DNA of 64,000 nucleotides from Haliotis asinina. Its lineage: Eukaryota > Mollusca > Gastropoda > Lepetellida > Haliotidae. The notes beneath the pieces were generated by a model. The model had not been told where the DNA came from and did no database searches. It saw only the letters and a list, made by a program, of their open reading frames with translations. Location: contig NC_090282.1 in NCBI RefSeq assembly GCF_037392515.1, positions 28,443,554 through 28,507,553 on the forward strand, read 5' to 3'. This document shows, one piece after another, positions 21,662 through 33,240 of this stretch. A program made the translations under genes and the position numbers. Position 1 is the first letter of the stretch; each line of letters opens with the position of its first letter.

Positions 21662-22895
21662 ATGAAAACCCAACACAAAACAACAAAACGTCCACTTGAT
21701 ATTGACCCTGTTGATATTGACCATAGACCGTCTGCATTGTGGTTTGAGACTCCTGACAAAACACCCTTGAAGTTGAATCCCTTTGCTGTATCCAAGGGTA
21801 TTCAAGGTATTGCAGCAGACGTGAAGAACATAGGACGCTTACGTTCAGGTGGCCTACTAGTAGAGTGCGGGAAAAAGCAACAAGCAACTGATTTGCTGAA
21901 CATCAAATCTTTCGTGGGCATTCCGGTCACGGTCTCTGCACGCAAAACCTTGAACTCAAGCAAAGGTATCGTTAGAGATCGAGGCCGATTGTTTGATGAT
22001 ATGTCGGAACTTGATACAGGATCTGAAATGAAGGATCATGGTGTACTCTACGTCAAGCGCTTTTCAACTCGGAGAAACAGTGAAACCATCAAAACGAACA
22101 CGTATCTGTTTACTTTTTCATGTCCTAATGCTCCCAAATCAGTGAAGGCAGGCTACTGTAACATTCCAGTTGATACCTACATCCCCAACCCGCTAAGGTG
22201 TTTTAAATGTCAGAAATATGGACACGGTGTGAATAGTTGCACATTGTCTGTTGTGTGTGCTCACTGTGGTGAGAAGACACGCACAACAGAAGATTGTGAC
22301 AGTGATTATTAAAAAATGCACCAATTGCTCAGGCGACCATTCTTCATTTTCTAAAGAGTGTCCAATTTGGAAAGAGCAAATGGAGATCAATAAAATAAAA
22401 ATTACACAAAATATCTCTTTTTCTGAGGCCAAAAAACTGGTGAAGAGATCTGAACTTTCAGAAAGTTATGCTACAGTTACTGTAGCAAAAACATCATCGG
22501 GGTCTAGCTCTAAAACATCAACCACAGGCTGCCACACTACTTTAACTTGGGTAAATTGCGATTCTCCACAGCTTTTGTACCCTGCTATATCATCACAGAC
22601 TGAGGAATCACTTCCTACTACCCCAAAGTCTTCTTCTGATCACAAATCATCATCTCAGTCACGCTCAAGTCTCAATCGACAGCTGATAGTCAACAAACGG
22701 TGAAAAGTAAACCGAATCCAAAGCCTGATCCTTCAAAACAACAATGTGGCAGAGCTCCTAAAGGGTCACGGAACAAAATTCAATTGTTCAATAAATACGG
22801 GTCTCTTGCAGACATGGACGTTTCTGAAAACGTCCATTCTAGGGCCCTCCAAAAGAGTGCGGGGTAGATCCCCAATAAATCCCCCCAAAAGATAG
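21662..22895 (+). pseudogene. LINE ORF1, gag-like protein (copy B)
   Basis: The cleaner ORF1. The ATG at 21662 reads MKTQHKTTKRPLDIDP and continues through PLKLNPFAVSKGIQG, KTLNSSKGIVRDRGRLFDD, YIPNPLRC and the CX2CX4HX4C knuckle to 22312, about 216 residues. A frameshift there moves the third knuckle and the FSEAKKLVKRSELS region to another frame (to 22703). A second frameshift precedes the serine-rich tail, which ends at 22895. The second knuckle lacks its histidine, as in A. An earlier ATG at 21655 lies in a frame that stops after 14 codons, so 21662 is preferred. Confidence 0.85.
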
Positions 22896-22906
22896 TTTAT
22901 TCCAAT

Positions 22907-24956
22907 AATATTGTACAGTGGAACTGCAGAGGATTGAGGACTAATTTACATGAATTACAGCTATTAGTCCACGATTTTACACCTTCAGCGATATGTCTCC
23001 AAGAGACATATTTAAAACAAACAGATACATTTGACCTTCGTCAATTTAATGCATATCATTGCTTTGCACCTCCGGGTGATAGGGCCACTGGTGGATCATC
23101 CACTCTAGTCAGACAAAACGTTCCAACACATATTTGCACCCTGGTACAGGGACGTATTCTGCTCTCGACTTGTCACTCACAAATTCAGAACTACTTAATG
23201 AATTTGAATGATCAGTCCACGGTGACCTCTGTGGAAGCAACATTTCCGTTGCCATCCTATGGTGCATAATTTGAATAAATTTAAAATTGTAAATGCTAAA
23301 GCACGGCGTACTTTTAAACAGAACAAACGCCAATCTTGGCAAAATTATGTATCCAAAATCAGTTCTCGGACACCCATGTCCAAGGTATGGAACATGGTCC
23401 AGAAAATTAAAGGTAAGGGTACTAAATCTACAGTCCATCATCTTAAACATGGAGATCAATTACTTACTGATAAATCAGATATTGCGAATAAACTGGGCGA
23501 AACTCTCGCTAAACATTCTTCCTCTTCAAATTATATACCTACATTTCAGCAATATCAAAAACAAGAAGAAAAGAAAACTATTAATTTCAATTCTGATAAT
23601 GGGGAAGATTATAATGAAACGTTTTCTATTCATGAACTCCATACTGCTCTTGATCAAGCTCATGACACTGCTACAGGAGCTGATAACATACATTATCAAC
23701 TCCTGAAGCGCTATAGAGACGCTCTTATCAATTTTTGATGATATTTGGACTTCCAGGAAATTTCCTTCTTCATGGCGTGACGCTATAGTAGTACCAATAC
23801 CTAAACCTGGACGTGATCATACGGATCCATCCAATTATCGTCCGATTTCATTAACTAGCTGTGTTTGTAAGACCATGGAACGCATGATAAATAATCGACT
23901 AGTTTGGTACTTGGAAACAAATAACCTCATAACAGATATACAATGTGGTTTCCGTTTCCGTTTGTGAAAAACGCGCTGATTAATGAAGAACACGCTGTGT
24001 CTATCTTTTTTTGATCTCGAAAAGGCCATTGACACAACCTGGAAATATGGCATTTTGAGAGATTTACATGATTTCGGTTGAAGGTCGTTTGCCTGAATTC
24101 ATAGGCAAATTTTTAAATAACAGACAATTTCCGCGTGGGTTCTACCCTGTCTGATCATTACAATCAGGATCAGGGTGTTCCACAAGGCAGTATTTTGTCA
24201 GTCACAGTTTTTAGTATAAAGATAAATAGTTTATCAAAAGTTTTAAACTATTCAAATATGAATACCACAGAGCGGCAGTTGCAGTTGTGTTTAAACAAAA
24301 TAAATAAATGGTGTCTTGAAAACGGCTTTAAATTTTCTAAATCAAAAACTAATTGCATACATTTTGTCGTAAATACAAACCACATAAAGACCCTGAACTA
24401 TCTCTAGATGGCACTCCCATTAAAGTTGTCAAGGAAGCCAAGTTCTTGGGATTAATTTTTGACTCACACCTAACGTTTCTGCCTCATATTAAAACTCTGA
24501 AAACTAAATGCCTGAAAGCACTTGATTTGTTGAAAGTGGTATCAAATTCTAAATGGGGAGGTGATCAAGCTACCCTCCTCCATCTATATCGATCACTTGT
24601 CCGTTCTAAACTTGATTATGGCTCCAGTCGTATATGGTGGAGCCTGCAACAGCAACTTAAAGGTATTAGATTCTGTTCATCATCAAGGTCTAAGACTTTG
24701 TCTGGGCTCTTTTAGAACCTCTCCTATCGACAGTCTATACGTTGAAGCTGATGAGCCTTCTCTCAACCAACGCCGCATAAAACTATCTTTACAATACATT
24801 ACAAAATTAGCTTCTAATGAGTTTAATCCCGCATTTAATTGTGTCTTTAATCCTCTCTATGAGCATTTGCATAACAAAAAGTCTTCCCCTGTTCAGCTTC
24901 TTGGTCTCAGAATTAAGCCATTCTTGCTGCTTCTATCATTGAGCTGGAAAATATAG
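22907..24956 (+). pseudogene. LINE ORF2, endonuclease and reverse transcriptase part (copy B)
   Basis: Same structure as 4516-6545, but the first endonuclease motif is intact (VQWNCRGLRTN, catalytic asparagine) and is followed by CLQETYL. The endonuclease is again truncated, ending at 23269. A reverse transcriptase N-terminal segment (23259-23738), a NYRPISLTSC block, FFDLEKAIDTTWKYG, GVPQGSILSVTVF and the thumb region follow in separate frames. The YVDD-bearing block is absent here too, so the loss predates the duplication. Confidence 0.85.
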
Positions 24957-24959
24957 CAA

Positions 24960-25449
24960 TAAGGCCGGGCGGGACGTGGTTCTGGTACTGGTACTAATAG
25001 GCTTTAAACAGGGAAAACGACATCATTTAAAGCAAGTCTATCTTAAATTATTTAACGATTGTGTTTAATCTTATTCAACTAAGATACTTCTGGTAGCAAA
25101 ACAAAAATATCAGATATACTCTCTACTTTTGTTAAATTGAGATAATTCTGGTAGTGAAATAAAAAAATTCTGCCAGAAATTTCTGCAGGAAAAAAAATTT
25201 CTGCCAGAAATTTCTGCGGGAAAAAAAATTCTGCCAGAAAGTTCTGCAGAAAAAAATTCTGCCAGAAAGTTCTGCAGAAATGCATTTTCAGAGCCAATTT
25301 CTGAGCTTATTAACACGTGAATACACTGGCAAATGAACTTTTCGTGTTCATCTCCTCGAGATCTTTCCAATGATATAAAATATGTCTTTGTAGCTTGCTC
25401 CCTTCTGTGTGTCAAGTTAGGACTCGCTGGCCATTCCCGCACGGCCTTA
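24960..25449 (+). mobile_element. Complete MITE with terminal inverted repeats, inside LINE ORF2
   Basis: 490 bases from TAAGGCCGGGCGGGAC to ATTCCCGCACGGCCTTA; the ends are inverted repeats matching at 14 of the outer 16 bases. The related LINE fragment at 13195-13250 is uninterrupted here (GAGCTGGAAAATATAACTCC), which gives an empty-site comparison. TAGC lies at both junctions (24954-24957 and 25448-25451) and may be the target duplication, although its overlap with the inverted repeat makes the exact edge ambiguous. There is no transposase inside, so this is non-autonomous. The superfamily is not decided. Confidence 0.8.
25164..25280 (+). repeat. Minisatellite in the MITE, 4 units (copy B)
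   Basis: Same repeat as 6752-6842 but with one extra unit ending AAGTTCTGCAGAAA, so the array length has changed since the segment duplicated. Confidence 0.8.
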
Positions 25450-25501
25450 GCTCCTTCCCGTCTTCTTTCTTCTCCTCCTTGGCAGTTGATTAGGCCACAA
25501 G

Positions 25502-26359
25502 TTGACATTAGCTACATTTAAAAAATCAGAAACGAATGAATTACAGTATAAACAAGATTATAATCAATTGAAACATAAATATTATAGCAATTATAAATCC
25601 TTATTTACAGCTGGGTCCAAGGACGGTGGCGCAGTGGCTTGTGCCACTGTCATTGGATCCAGAACAATATCTTCTAGATTACCAGATAATAGTTTTATTT
25701 TTACAGCAGAAGCTAACGCCATATTAACAGCTCTTAAATATATCGAAAGACACCCTAAACATAAACAATATATAATCTATTCCGACTCTCTTTCTTGCCT
25801 TCAGGCTAGTAAAAATATTTCCTGTAAACATCCACTTTTAATAGAAATTATTGAATTGTGTAATGATCTTGCCACTGGCCAATATGACATCGTCTTCTGT
25901 TGGTTACCAAGCCATGTAGGAATCTCTGGTAACACATTGGCTTACTTTGCTGCTAAAGCAGCACTCAACAAATCTGTGACACCACTTCTTATTCCTTATA
26001 GTGATTACAAAGCTACCATTCGATCTTATATCCGTGATCTGATGCAAAAGAAGTGGGACACCCAAGTGGGTATCAATAAATTACATGAGATAAAACCTTA
26101 CATTGGTTATACCCATTTGGGTTGTCAGTCCAGATTTGAAGAGGTTATTTTACGACGATGTCGTGTTGGCCCCACTAGATATACTCATGCGTACCTGTTA
26201 AAAGGTGAGGATCCTCCATTTTGTATCCCTTGTGATGAGAGAGTCACAGTCAAGCATATTCTGCTTGACTGTGTTGAATTCTCCATCACAAGGGATAAGT
26301 ATTTTACAGTTAAAACAATGAAGGATCTTTTACCAGCGTTAATTCTTATTTTATTATAG
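25502..26359 (+). pseudogene. LINE ORF2 C-terminus with RNase H (copy B, long open frame)
   Basis: An open frame of 285 residues from about 25502. RNase H blocks in order: SLFTAGSKDGGAVACATVIG, AEANAILTALKYIERH, YSDSLSCLQASKN, VFCWLPSHVGISGNTLAYFA. Two catalytic acids are gone: the first motif is TAGS instead of TDGS, and the last is LAYF where family members have LADF. The glutamate (AEAN) and the middle aspartate (SDS) remain. The domain folds on paper but should be inactive. A zinc-finger-like C-terminus, CIPCDERVTVKHILLDC, follows. The long frame reflects recent decay, not function. Confidence 0.85.
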
Positions 26360-27363
26360 ACTGAATTTTGAATAGTATGTTCTGTAAATATTTTAGTGAT
26401 TGGTTGTTTGAATTAGTAACTTGGATTGTTGGTGGCTGTACCCTCAAAGCTGGTTGAAGTATAGTAAAATTATTGTCCTCCTGAGAGGGTACGTAAGTCC
26501 ACAAACATTCACAGTAAATTTAAGTCTACCAGGTTTTTAATCATAGTATTCATGTTCATTTAATTTTGGCTAACTTTTCGTACAATCGCCAGCAGCCGAA
26601 GGGATGATGTAAATCCAACTAGGGTCCATGTAAGTAGCAAAGGTACTGTAAGTCCCCATGGTCCCTAGTGTGGTCACCTACCTTCTGTTGTTGGCGATCT
26701 ATAGTCTGTTTGTATATTGTATTGTCTAAATAGTGATATTAGTTTTGACTTTCCATGCTAGTTTTAATTGAAATTGTGATATTCTAGTTGTTTTACTGTC
26801 CTTCGTTGACCGATTTTACCACATGCATATATTTCATTTAAATGTTCTCGTCACGATATGGCTGAGATATTGCCGATGTGACGTAAAATATCAACTCACT
26901 CACTCACTCACTCCTGTCATATATATGACATTATGTATCACCATCTTCACTGACGTCCTGGATTTCTCCGTCTGATCAACAGATTCCTGTCTCCTCGGGG
27001 TCATTGTGAAATCAATATGGAATGAAGAATACACCAAATGACTTTCATTTAAGATTAGTAAGTTTATTTATGTACAGATTTAAAGTACAGTACCGACTAA
27101 AAATGAACAAATATGATGTACATGTCATATAGGAATTAATACGATAACCATTTTTCGTATTAGTGCATACACTGTGAAACGCTGAGGTAAAACTGAAATA
27201 TATGTTACGAGTGTGTATTTCTTGTATATTTTGTTATTAATTCAGTAATAATTATTATTGGGTCACAACATTTAGTGTTTTGAATAATAATTATGATGGG
27301 TCATATTTCGTTTTATTAGTGATCAACACTTTTAGGATCTGGTTTTCCGGAATTTATCTGCTC

Positions 27364-27720
27364 CTAGTTTTCTATGTGTTTACTTCCGGGAGTAATTGTA
27401 ACTGGAGTTACATCGCCAACAATCATCAACGCCTTATCTACAGCATCCGCTGTCAGACCGATCCCTGTGTTAACATTCTGCATAGTTGATTCTCTCTCAT
27501 ACCAAGACTTTGGTGAGTTTGCTACTAAATATATTTTGTGACCCATTGCCATAGATTTTGTCACACATATATTGCATTTGAAATCTGTGTTGTGAAATTG
27601 ACTTGTGACTTTGTATACCTTGCTCTTCTTGCATAATAATAATACATAATTTGAACTTTTATGACTTGTCTTTGCTCTGTTTTGCTGGTTCACAAGGGGA
27701 TTTCTTACATCGATTGTCAC
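27364..27720 (-). CDS. Unassigned minus-strand open frame, possible exon relic (copy B)
   Basis: 118-residue partner of 8635-8964, with the extra N-terminal MTIDVRNPLV. The 26-base block that A lacks sits just upstream on the + strand at 27719-27744, and the break is flanked by a short TCT/TC repeat, as in a small slippage or microhomology deletion. Function unknown; it may not be a gene. Confidence 0.2.
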   Translation of the reverse strand: MTIDVRNPLVNQQNRAKTSHKSSNYVLLLCKKSKVYKVTSQFHNTDFKCNICVTKSMAMGHKIYLVANSPKSWYERESTMQNVNTGIGLTADAVDKALMIVGDVTPVTITPGSKHIEN

Positions 27721-28798
27721 GGTAAATTTTTAACTGTAACATCTAGCATAATTTATGCATTGCACAATGCTTGGATTGTACAATGAAGGTATCATACGTT
27801 CCTGAAGATTAGGATATACACAGGATACTAAAAGACCTTCCGTGTAATACCACCTTTTTAGATGAGTTAATGCTTTGGTATCAAACGAGAAAAAGCGAAT
27901 TTAGTCTTCTGTTTATTACTCCTCAACATATATTGATAGAAAGTACAGTGTGATGACTCACAAATTTCCGCGAGTCAAGCAAGGTCTGATACAACTGTGA
28001 CAGAGATATTAGCAGTGTCACGTCATAACCGTAAAACATTATGACGTCATACGTCAAAAGATATTACACGAGTGTAATACTGGCGTAAAATGTTGCTTTG
28101 GAGTATCTTCCACGTGCGAGTAATAAATTGAGTTTTTTTCAACCGAATGTATTCCTGAAACAGATTACTTTAAACGGAAGAGCATGAGTAGTTTGACCAA
28201 GTGTATCACAGTATGTTTTGGACGGCTACTATTTCCCAAACCACTAAAGACCTATTTAACAAGTGAAACAGTGCACAAGCTTGACGAAATATTTCAGTGT
28301 ACGAAGCTTCAATGAGCTAAAATAAAACACGATACTGTACAAGAAATTTGTACCGAAAAAATGTTCTGCTTTCTTCAGCCATCACAGGAGTACTGCCACG
28401 CGTATTACTCGTGCCATTTGGATATATATTTCTTAACGCCAAGTGCCTGTTGGCCGTCGTTGCGGTTCAGTTGACAAAGCGTGTGCATAGATGGCGACAC
28501 GAGTGACTCGAGCTCCGGCCGCAACGTAGCATAACACGTTAACATATGCCGCTTGTTGTTACCTTGCCTGGCGTTCGGCATAAACGACATAGAAAGTAGA
28601 ATGGTTCTCTCCAAAAGTATCAGAGTTTAGTTGAGTATTTTTCAACGCTAGAGTCTCGTACTTCTGGCAAAAGTAATTCCAACGAGAAATAGAAGAGAAA
28701 AACTGACTCGGAGAACTCAATCACTAAAATTCAGTAATTTACACCAACCTTTCGCGCAAAGGGTACGGAATGACGGAGAGAGTGAAATATTGTTCGAC

Positions 28799-29492
28799 AT
28801 GGAGAGTTTACTAGAGGAAACTGGAAGTCCTTTTGGAAAGAGCAGTGGATCCTTCAGACGATTCTGTTGGTGTATGTTGGGTACTGGGGTCTACGTAATG
28901 GTTCAGGTTTACTTACTGGGATGTCATCGCGTGTCCAGTACTGCTGCTCCTTGTCGGTTACTCGAGAGTGGTTATTCTATTATGTAGGTGTAATATATCT
29001 GCTTTGGGATGGGTCTGGTGGTGCAGCTTCATTGTAAGCAGGACCATTTGTCAGTTTTACTGAGTCAACTACGGAGACATTAAAAATGGCACAATTATGA
29101 TATAAAAAGAACATTTTTCTTCCCCTTCTTGTAACAAAATCTCTACATGTGTGTGTGAGTGAGACGTAATCATTTACAATCGTTATGTATATTTTACAAA
29201 CCCACCTGAAAACTTGTTATCCTGTCACAGGATATCCTCGTCCATCATCTCATGATTCTCCATTTTTGTGTGTTTGTTTACAGGTTGCTGCAGTGTATGT
29301 ATTGCGTACTTCGCAGATGCTACCGATGGGCACGACATGTGTACCTATTTCGAGAACACCTGGTGTTATCGCGGATATTTTTTCAGCGATCCACATTTTG
29401 CCGCATCTGGTTTTATTTCTGTAGAGATTTCCGTCGTGTGCCCTCAGTTTCAGTATTGGGGACATGCGATCATTGTGGTTAGGGATTCGTGA
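28799..29492 (+). CDS. Candidate two-exon small cysteine-rich protein gene (copy B)
   Basis: Partner of 10049-10742. Exon 1 is 28799-28871 and exon 2 is 29284-29492, with donor, acceptor and stop unchanged. The only coding difference from A that I see is Thr to Ile in WGHAI[T/I]VV. Nothing downstream suggests a polyadenylation signal close by; a SINE follows at 29535. Speculative, no recognised domain. Confidence 0.3.
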
Positions 29493-29532
29493 GGGTGTGG
29501 CCGTGACAATCGAGGGAGAATTCAGTTGTGCT

Positions 29533-29735
29533 GAGTGTGGGAGTGCGTTTTACGCCGCCCTCAGGAATATTACAGCTATGTAGAAACGATCTCTGTCTAA
29601 TCGAATCTGGAAACAGACAATCCAGTGATGCGTGAGCATGACCTACCTGTGTCAACCAACTTAGCGAACCTGTCCATCCTCTTGCCTCTTGCGACTAGCA
29701 TGCGACCCTGAAGATGACTTCTAACCCGAAAAGTC
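29533..29735 (+). mobile_element. SINE-like repeat, family S2 (copy B), decayed
   Basis: Partner of 10785-10985, almost unchanged. Confidence 0.75.
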
Positions 29736-30701
29736 ATGTTGAATAGCTCTGCAGTAAGTGCGTGGCATAAAACAACTGCGGCAGGCTCATCGACAGGTAC
29801 ATATGAGTATCACATCTCTGACTGGAAACATACATTTTATTCCTACAGTCTGTTTGCAGTGAAATCATGCTGATGATGTTTACTTTAAACAAATAGGTAA
29901 ACCAAACATCGTGAAATTAAGATGACAAATCCTCCTAATTTTTGCTTGCCATTTGAAAATTTAAGTCTCAGAATTTTATTCAACTTAAGAAAAGTATAAA
30001 TGTTCTTTAACAAACCATAATAGTTTCAAATCGCTATTTGTATTAAAGGGGGAAAGCGCAGTAGTTGGGACAGTGAAACAAATGCTCCTGCGGTACGTGT
30101 TCAACATTAGCAACACTGGTTCTCGGTGTTTCATTTAATGTGCATGCTCCCTTGTAATACAAGTAAATAAAGCTATCTGAAACTGTGATCGTTTTCTTGA
30201 ACAACTTTCATCCTAGTCGGCATGAATTTTTAGATTTAAATGTTCAAGTGGCAAGGTAAAATTATTTAAATGGTTTACTTTTTTGTTTGAAGTGAAAATC
30301 AATTTGTTCATGAAACTTTTCCTGATCTCAGCCCCTCTGTTCCAGGATGAAACAATGTGTACACCATTATTATCTGTGGAAAGATTTGAAATTCGAAACT
30401 TGACTTGAAAATTTAAAGACTTCAGAAACTCTGATGTGAAGGTTACGCCTCAAAATACTGTCTCGAATCATATAGACAAGAAGCTTATTGTGTTAATTCT
30501 GATAAATGTCGACCATCCATTTCTTTAAATGACGCTACCGTGGTTTCGACGATGAAACCTATCAAAGAAGCTCAGGTCACGTTTAGAAACGAAGAACTGA
30601 GCAAATCGTATTTTGATCAAGCACAAAGGGAAGTTAACGATCGATAAAATCGAAATAAATATCTCCTAGCGTTAGATCAAATCTTCACTCAAGTCGTAAT
30701 A

Positions 30702-30852
30702 AGATGAAGGTGGCTGTGACGCTCTTAGCAATATTCCAACATAATCACGGCGGGGACACCGGAAATGGACTTCACACATTATATCCCTGTGGGAAATCGA
30801 ACCCGGGTCTTCAGCAAGACAAACGAACTCTTTGACTACTTAGCTACACCAA
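30702..30852 (-). mobile_element. tRNA-derived SINE, family S1 (copy B)
   Basis: Partner of 11968-12118 with a couple of substitutions. Confidence 0.85.
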
Positions 30853-31654
30853 CACTCCGATTTAATTTCCAACATGTATGCACACGCACATACTTTCTTC
30901 TAGTGTCATATTTTACAAACCTGTTATTAAAGAGTAGATACATTCCTGCAACTCATACCTCTATCTCAGTATTTCTCAGAAGAAATAAATACATTCCTTG
31001 TGATAACAGTTTCGTAACCCTTCTGATTCATTTGATAAAATCCATGTGTCCCTGGACACAGAAACTGAAAGAAATCTTACTGTCAATTATCTTTAAAAGG
31101 CTCGGTATTTACGGCATTTCATTGCGCAATATTTTTTTTATCTTTCAACATGATCGCCTGCATGAGATCATAAAGGAACAGCTCTTGAAAATACGGCATG
31201 GCTGTTCAATTTCTAGCTAAGCAACATGTATGCATGCATGGTGTGACAAATTCATTCAACCCTTGATACGTCAAGTGTTATATACTGCGTCGTATAAAAA
31301 GCGTAAATGACATCAATATATTATTAAAGGAAGTTCATTACTGGTATTCCATCCAAACTACATTTTCTGCTACCGCGTTATGTTCTTTATGCCTCGTAAT
31401 TTGGTTAAAGACTAACTTCACACAGAACGTAAACCTGCACCGTCTTTACAGTGATTGTAGTCTTGATGCCCACGTCCATTTCCACCGATATTGTGAAATA
31501 TATCTTCATCTATGTTATGATTATGTAAAATGTCAAAGAGTAAAACAGAACGTGTAGCTTGGCAGTAATATCAAAACAAGACTTAGTCTGTAACGCTGGA
31601 TATTGGTTTCTAAATAATTCCGCATTCTTACATGATGCGATACTGAACTGACGG

Positions 31655-32553
31655 GATCTGTTGATGAGGATGCAAATCAAACTGTGCGACTTTGTCTTGG
31701 ATCTTTTAAAACTCTCCTGTTGACGGGCTCTATGCTGAAGCTGATGAGCCATCCCTTAACCATCGTCGTATACAAATATCCTTACAGTATATAACAAAAT
31801 TCTGTTCTAACTATTCTAAATCTGCATTTGACTATTTTCAATCCTCTTCATGAGGATTTGTACAAGTTTTATTTTGTTCCGCCTCATGGGACAAGAATTA
31901 AACCGCTCATTTCTGCTGCTGACACTGAGCTGGAAAATATATCTCCTTCCCGTCTTCTTTCTTCTCCTCCTTGGCAGCTTGTGAGGCTTGAAGTTGACCT
32001 AGCTCTGACAAAATTTAAGAAATCAGAACCCAATAAATTACAATATAAACAAGAATGTGATCAATTAAGACTAAAGTATGATACATACACATCCTTATAT
32101 ACAAATGGGTCCAAGGATAGTGAGACATATATCCTCTAGAATACCGGATAACAGCTGTATTTTCAAAGCAGAAGCAAACGACATATGAACGACTCTTAGA
32201 TATATGCAGACACATTAAACATAAACCATACATATTTCTTTCCGATTCTCTTTTGTGTCTTTAGGCTAATAGCAATCTTTCTTGTAAACATCCACTTTTA
32301 ATCGAAATTATTGAATGGTATAAGTAACTTGCTTCTGGCCAATGTGACATCGTCTTTTGTTGGGTACCCAGCCATGTAGGCATTTCTGGAAACACAATGG
32401 CCAAATTTCCTGCTAATGCAGTACTCAACAAATCTGTGACACCACTTCAAATCGTACTCTGATTACAAGGTTAACATTAAATAGAACATCCATGATCTGA
32501 TGCAGAAGTGAGACACCCAGCTACATATCAATAAATCACTTGAAATATTATAG
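31655..32553 (+). pseudogene. Older decayed LINE ORF2 fragment (copy B)
   Basis: Partner of 12930-13836. In the RNase H part it is nearer the family consensus than A (for example CCAGCCATGTAGGCATTTC and GACATCGTC are kept). It has TNGSK in place of TDGSK. Confidence 0.85.
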
Positions 32554-32594
32554 ATCAAACTTAATGGATAACAACTTTTTTTCGTGAGAGCGAC

Positions 32595-32810
32595 TCAGTG
32601 AGACTTAAAAAATGCATTTTCTGACAGCAATTGTTGCCGATAATCGGACGTTTTGCCTAGACACGGTTTTCCGGTACGAACAGGAAGTATTTCATCTACT
32701 TCGGGTTCCTCAAAGCGATCGCTATGCTCAGATTCGTTAACACAGTACTGAGACCGTCTTGTGAAACGGAACCCAATACAAGACAACTTGAACTTGAATT
32801 CCCTTATCAT
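32595..32810 (-). pseudogene. Acidic minus-strand frame at the duplication edge, possible exon relic (copy B)
   Basis: Partner of 13910-14125. It shares CVNESEHSDRFEEPEVDEIL and PVRTGKPC and continues to LLSENAFF. Preservation of the acidic block despite flanking indels is suggestive but not proof of coding. Confidence 0.25.
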
Positions 32811-32860
32811 TCTACAACTATTTTCCGTCGCATCTGGTAATTTTCACATTCCAGCTCAAA

Positions 32861-33240
32861 CAGAAACAGAAAGTACGGACCACACGTATTTCAGTACCTG
32901 CAGGTGTGATCATCAGTTTGTACTGACGACAGACTGACTATAGTAATGACCTGCTAGTTGCAATGAATGGATCAGAGTGAGAAACATCAACCATGCCATC
33001 GGCTACCGCTATTATTCTCCCGTACAACAGTAATCGGTATGTTCTGCACTTCCACACCTCAGGGAAACTGATGCAAGAGTGTGAAAGAAAGAAACATGAA
33101 GACCATACAGTAAGTCTGACAAAATCTGTCACGAATTCACCATATAATTGTTTATCTTTCCATCTTTACCTTGATTTTACTTCATGTGCTATGTTAAGAA
33201 ACATGGACTTGGGTACTGTCGTCCTCAGAAGAAAATGACA
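32861..33240 (+). other. Junction between copy B and C1, with an 81-codon frame
   Basis: From an ATG at 32993 the sequence encodes MPSATAIILPYNSNRYVLHF and then TSGKLMQECERKKHEDHT, where a good donor (CA|GTAAGT, 33108) could end an exon. The frame continues to 33238 if unspliced. No family is recognised and no upstream promoter is evident. The right part from about 33095 is homologous to C2 and C3, so the frame straddles a repeat boundary. Confidence 0.2.

Larger units (their letters stand above)
21006..26913 (+). mobile_element. I/Nimb-type LINE, copy B, dead
   Basis: Copy-B partner of 2585-8184, and the more complete of the two: it keeps the full MITE and the full RNase H start. Order: 5' UTR (21006-21661), ORF1 (21662-22895), endonuclease remnant (22907-23269), reverse transcriptase remnants (23259-24956), MITE (24960-25449), RNase H (25450-26359), and a 3' UTR ending in the CTCA tail at 26913. 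Apart from a few private changes it carries the same disabling lesions as A. Confidence 0.9.
18422..32860 (+). repeat. Segmental duplication, copy B
   Basis: Second direct copy of the segment at 1-14136. Differences from A include a 26-base stretch near 27719 absent from A, about 298 bases near 25416-25713 that A has lost, a 25-base insertion in A within LINE ORF1, and one extra minisatellite unit in the MITE. Single-base differences are sparse from about 2.6 to 11 kb of the unit and denser at its right end. The right boundary falls at about 32860, where A continues into the single-copy spacer and B into the C1 unit. Confidence 0.95.
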
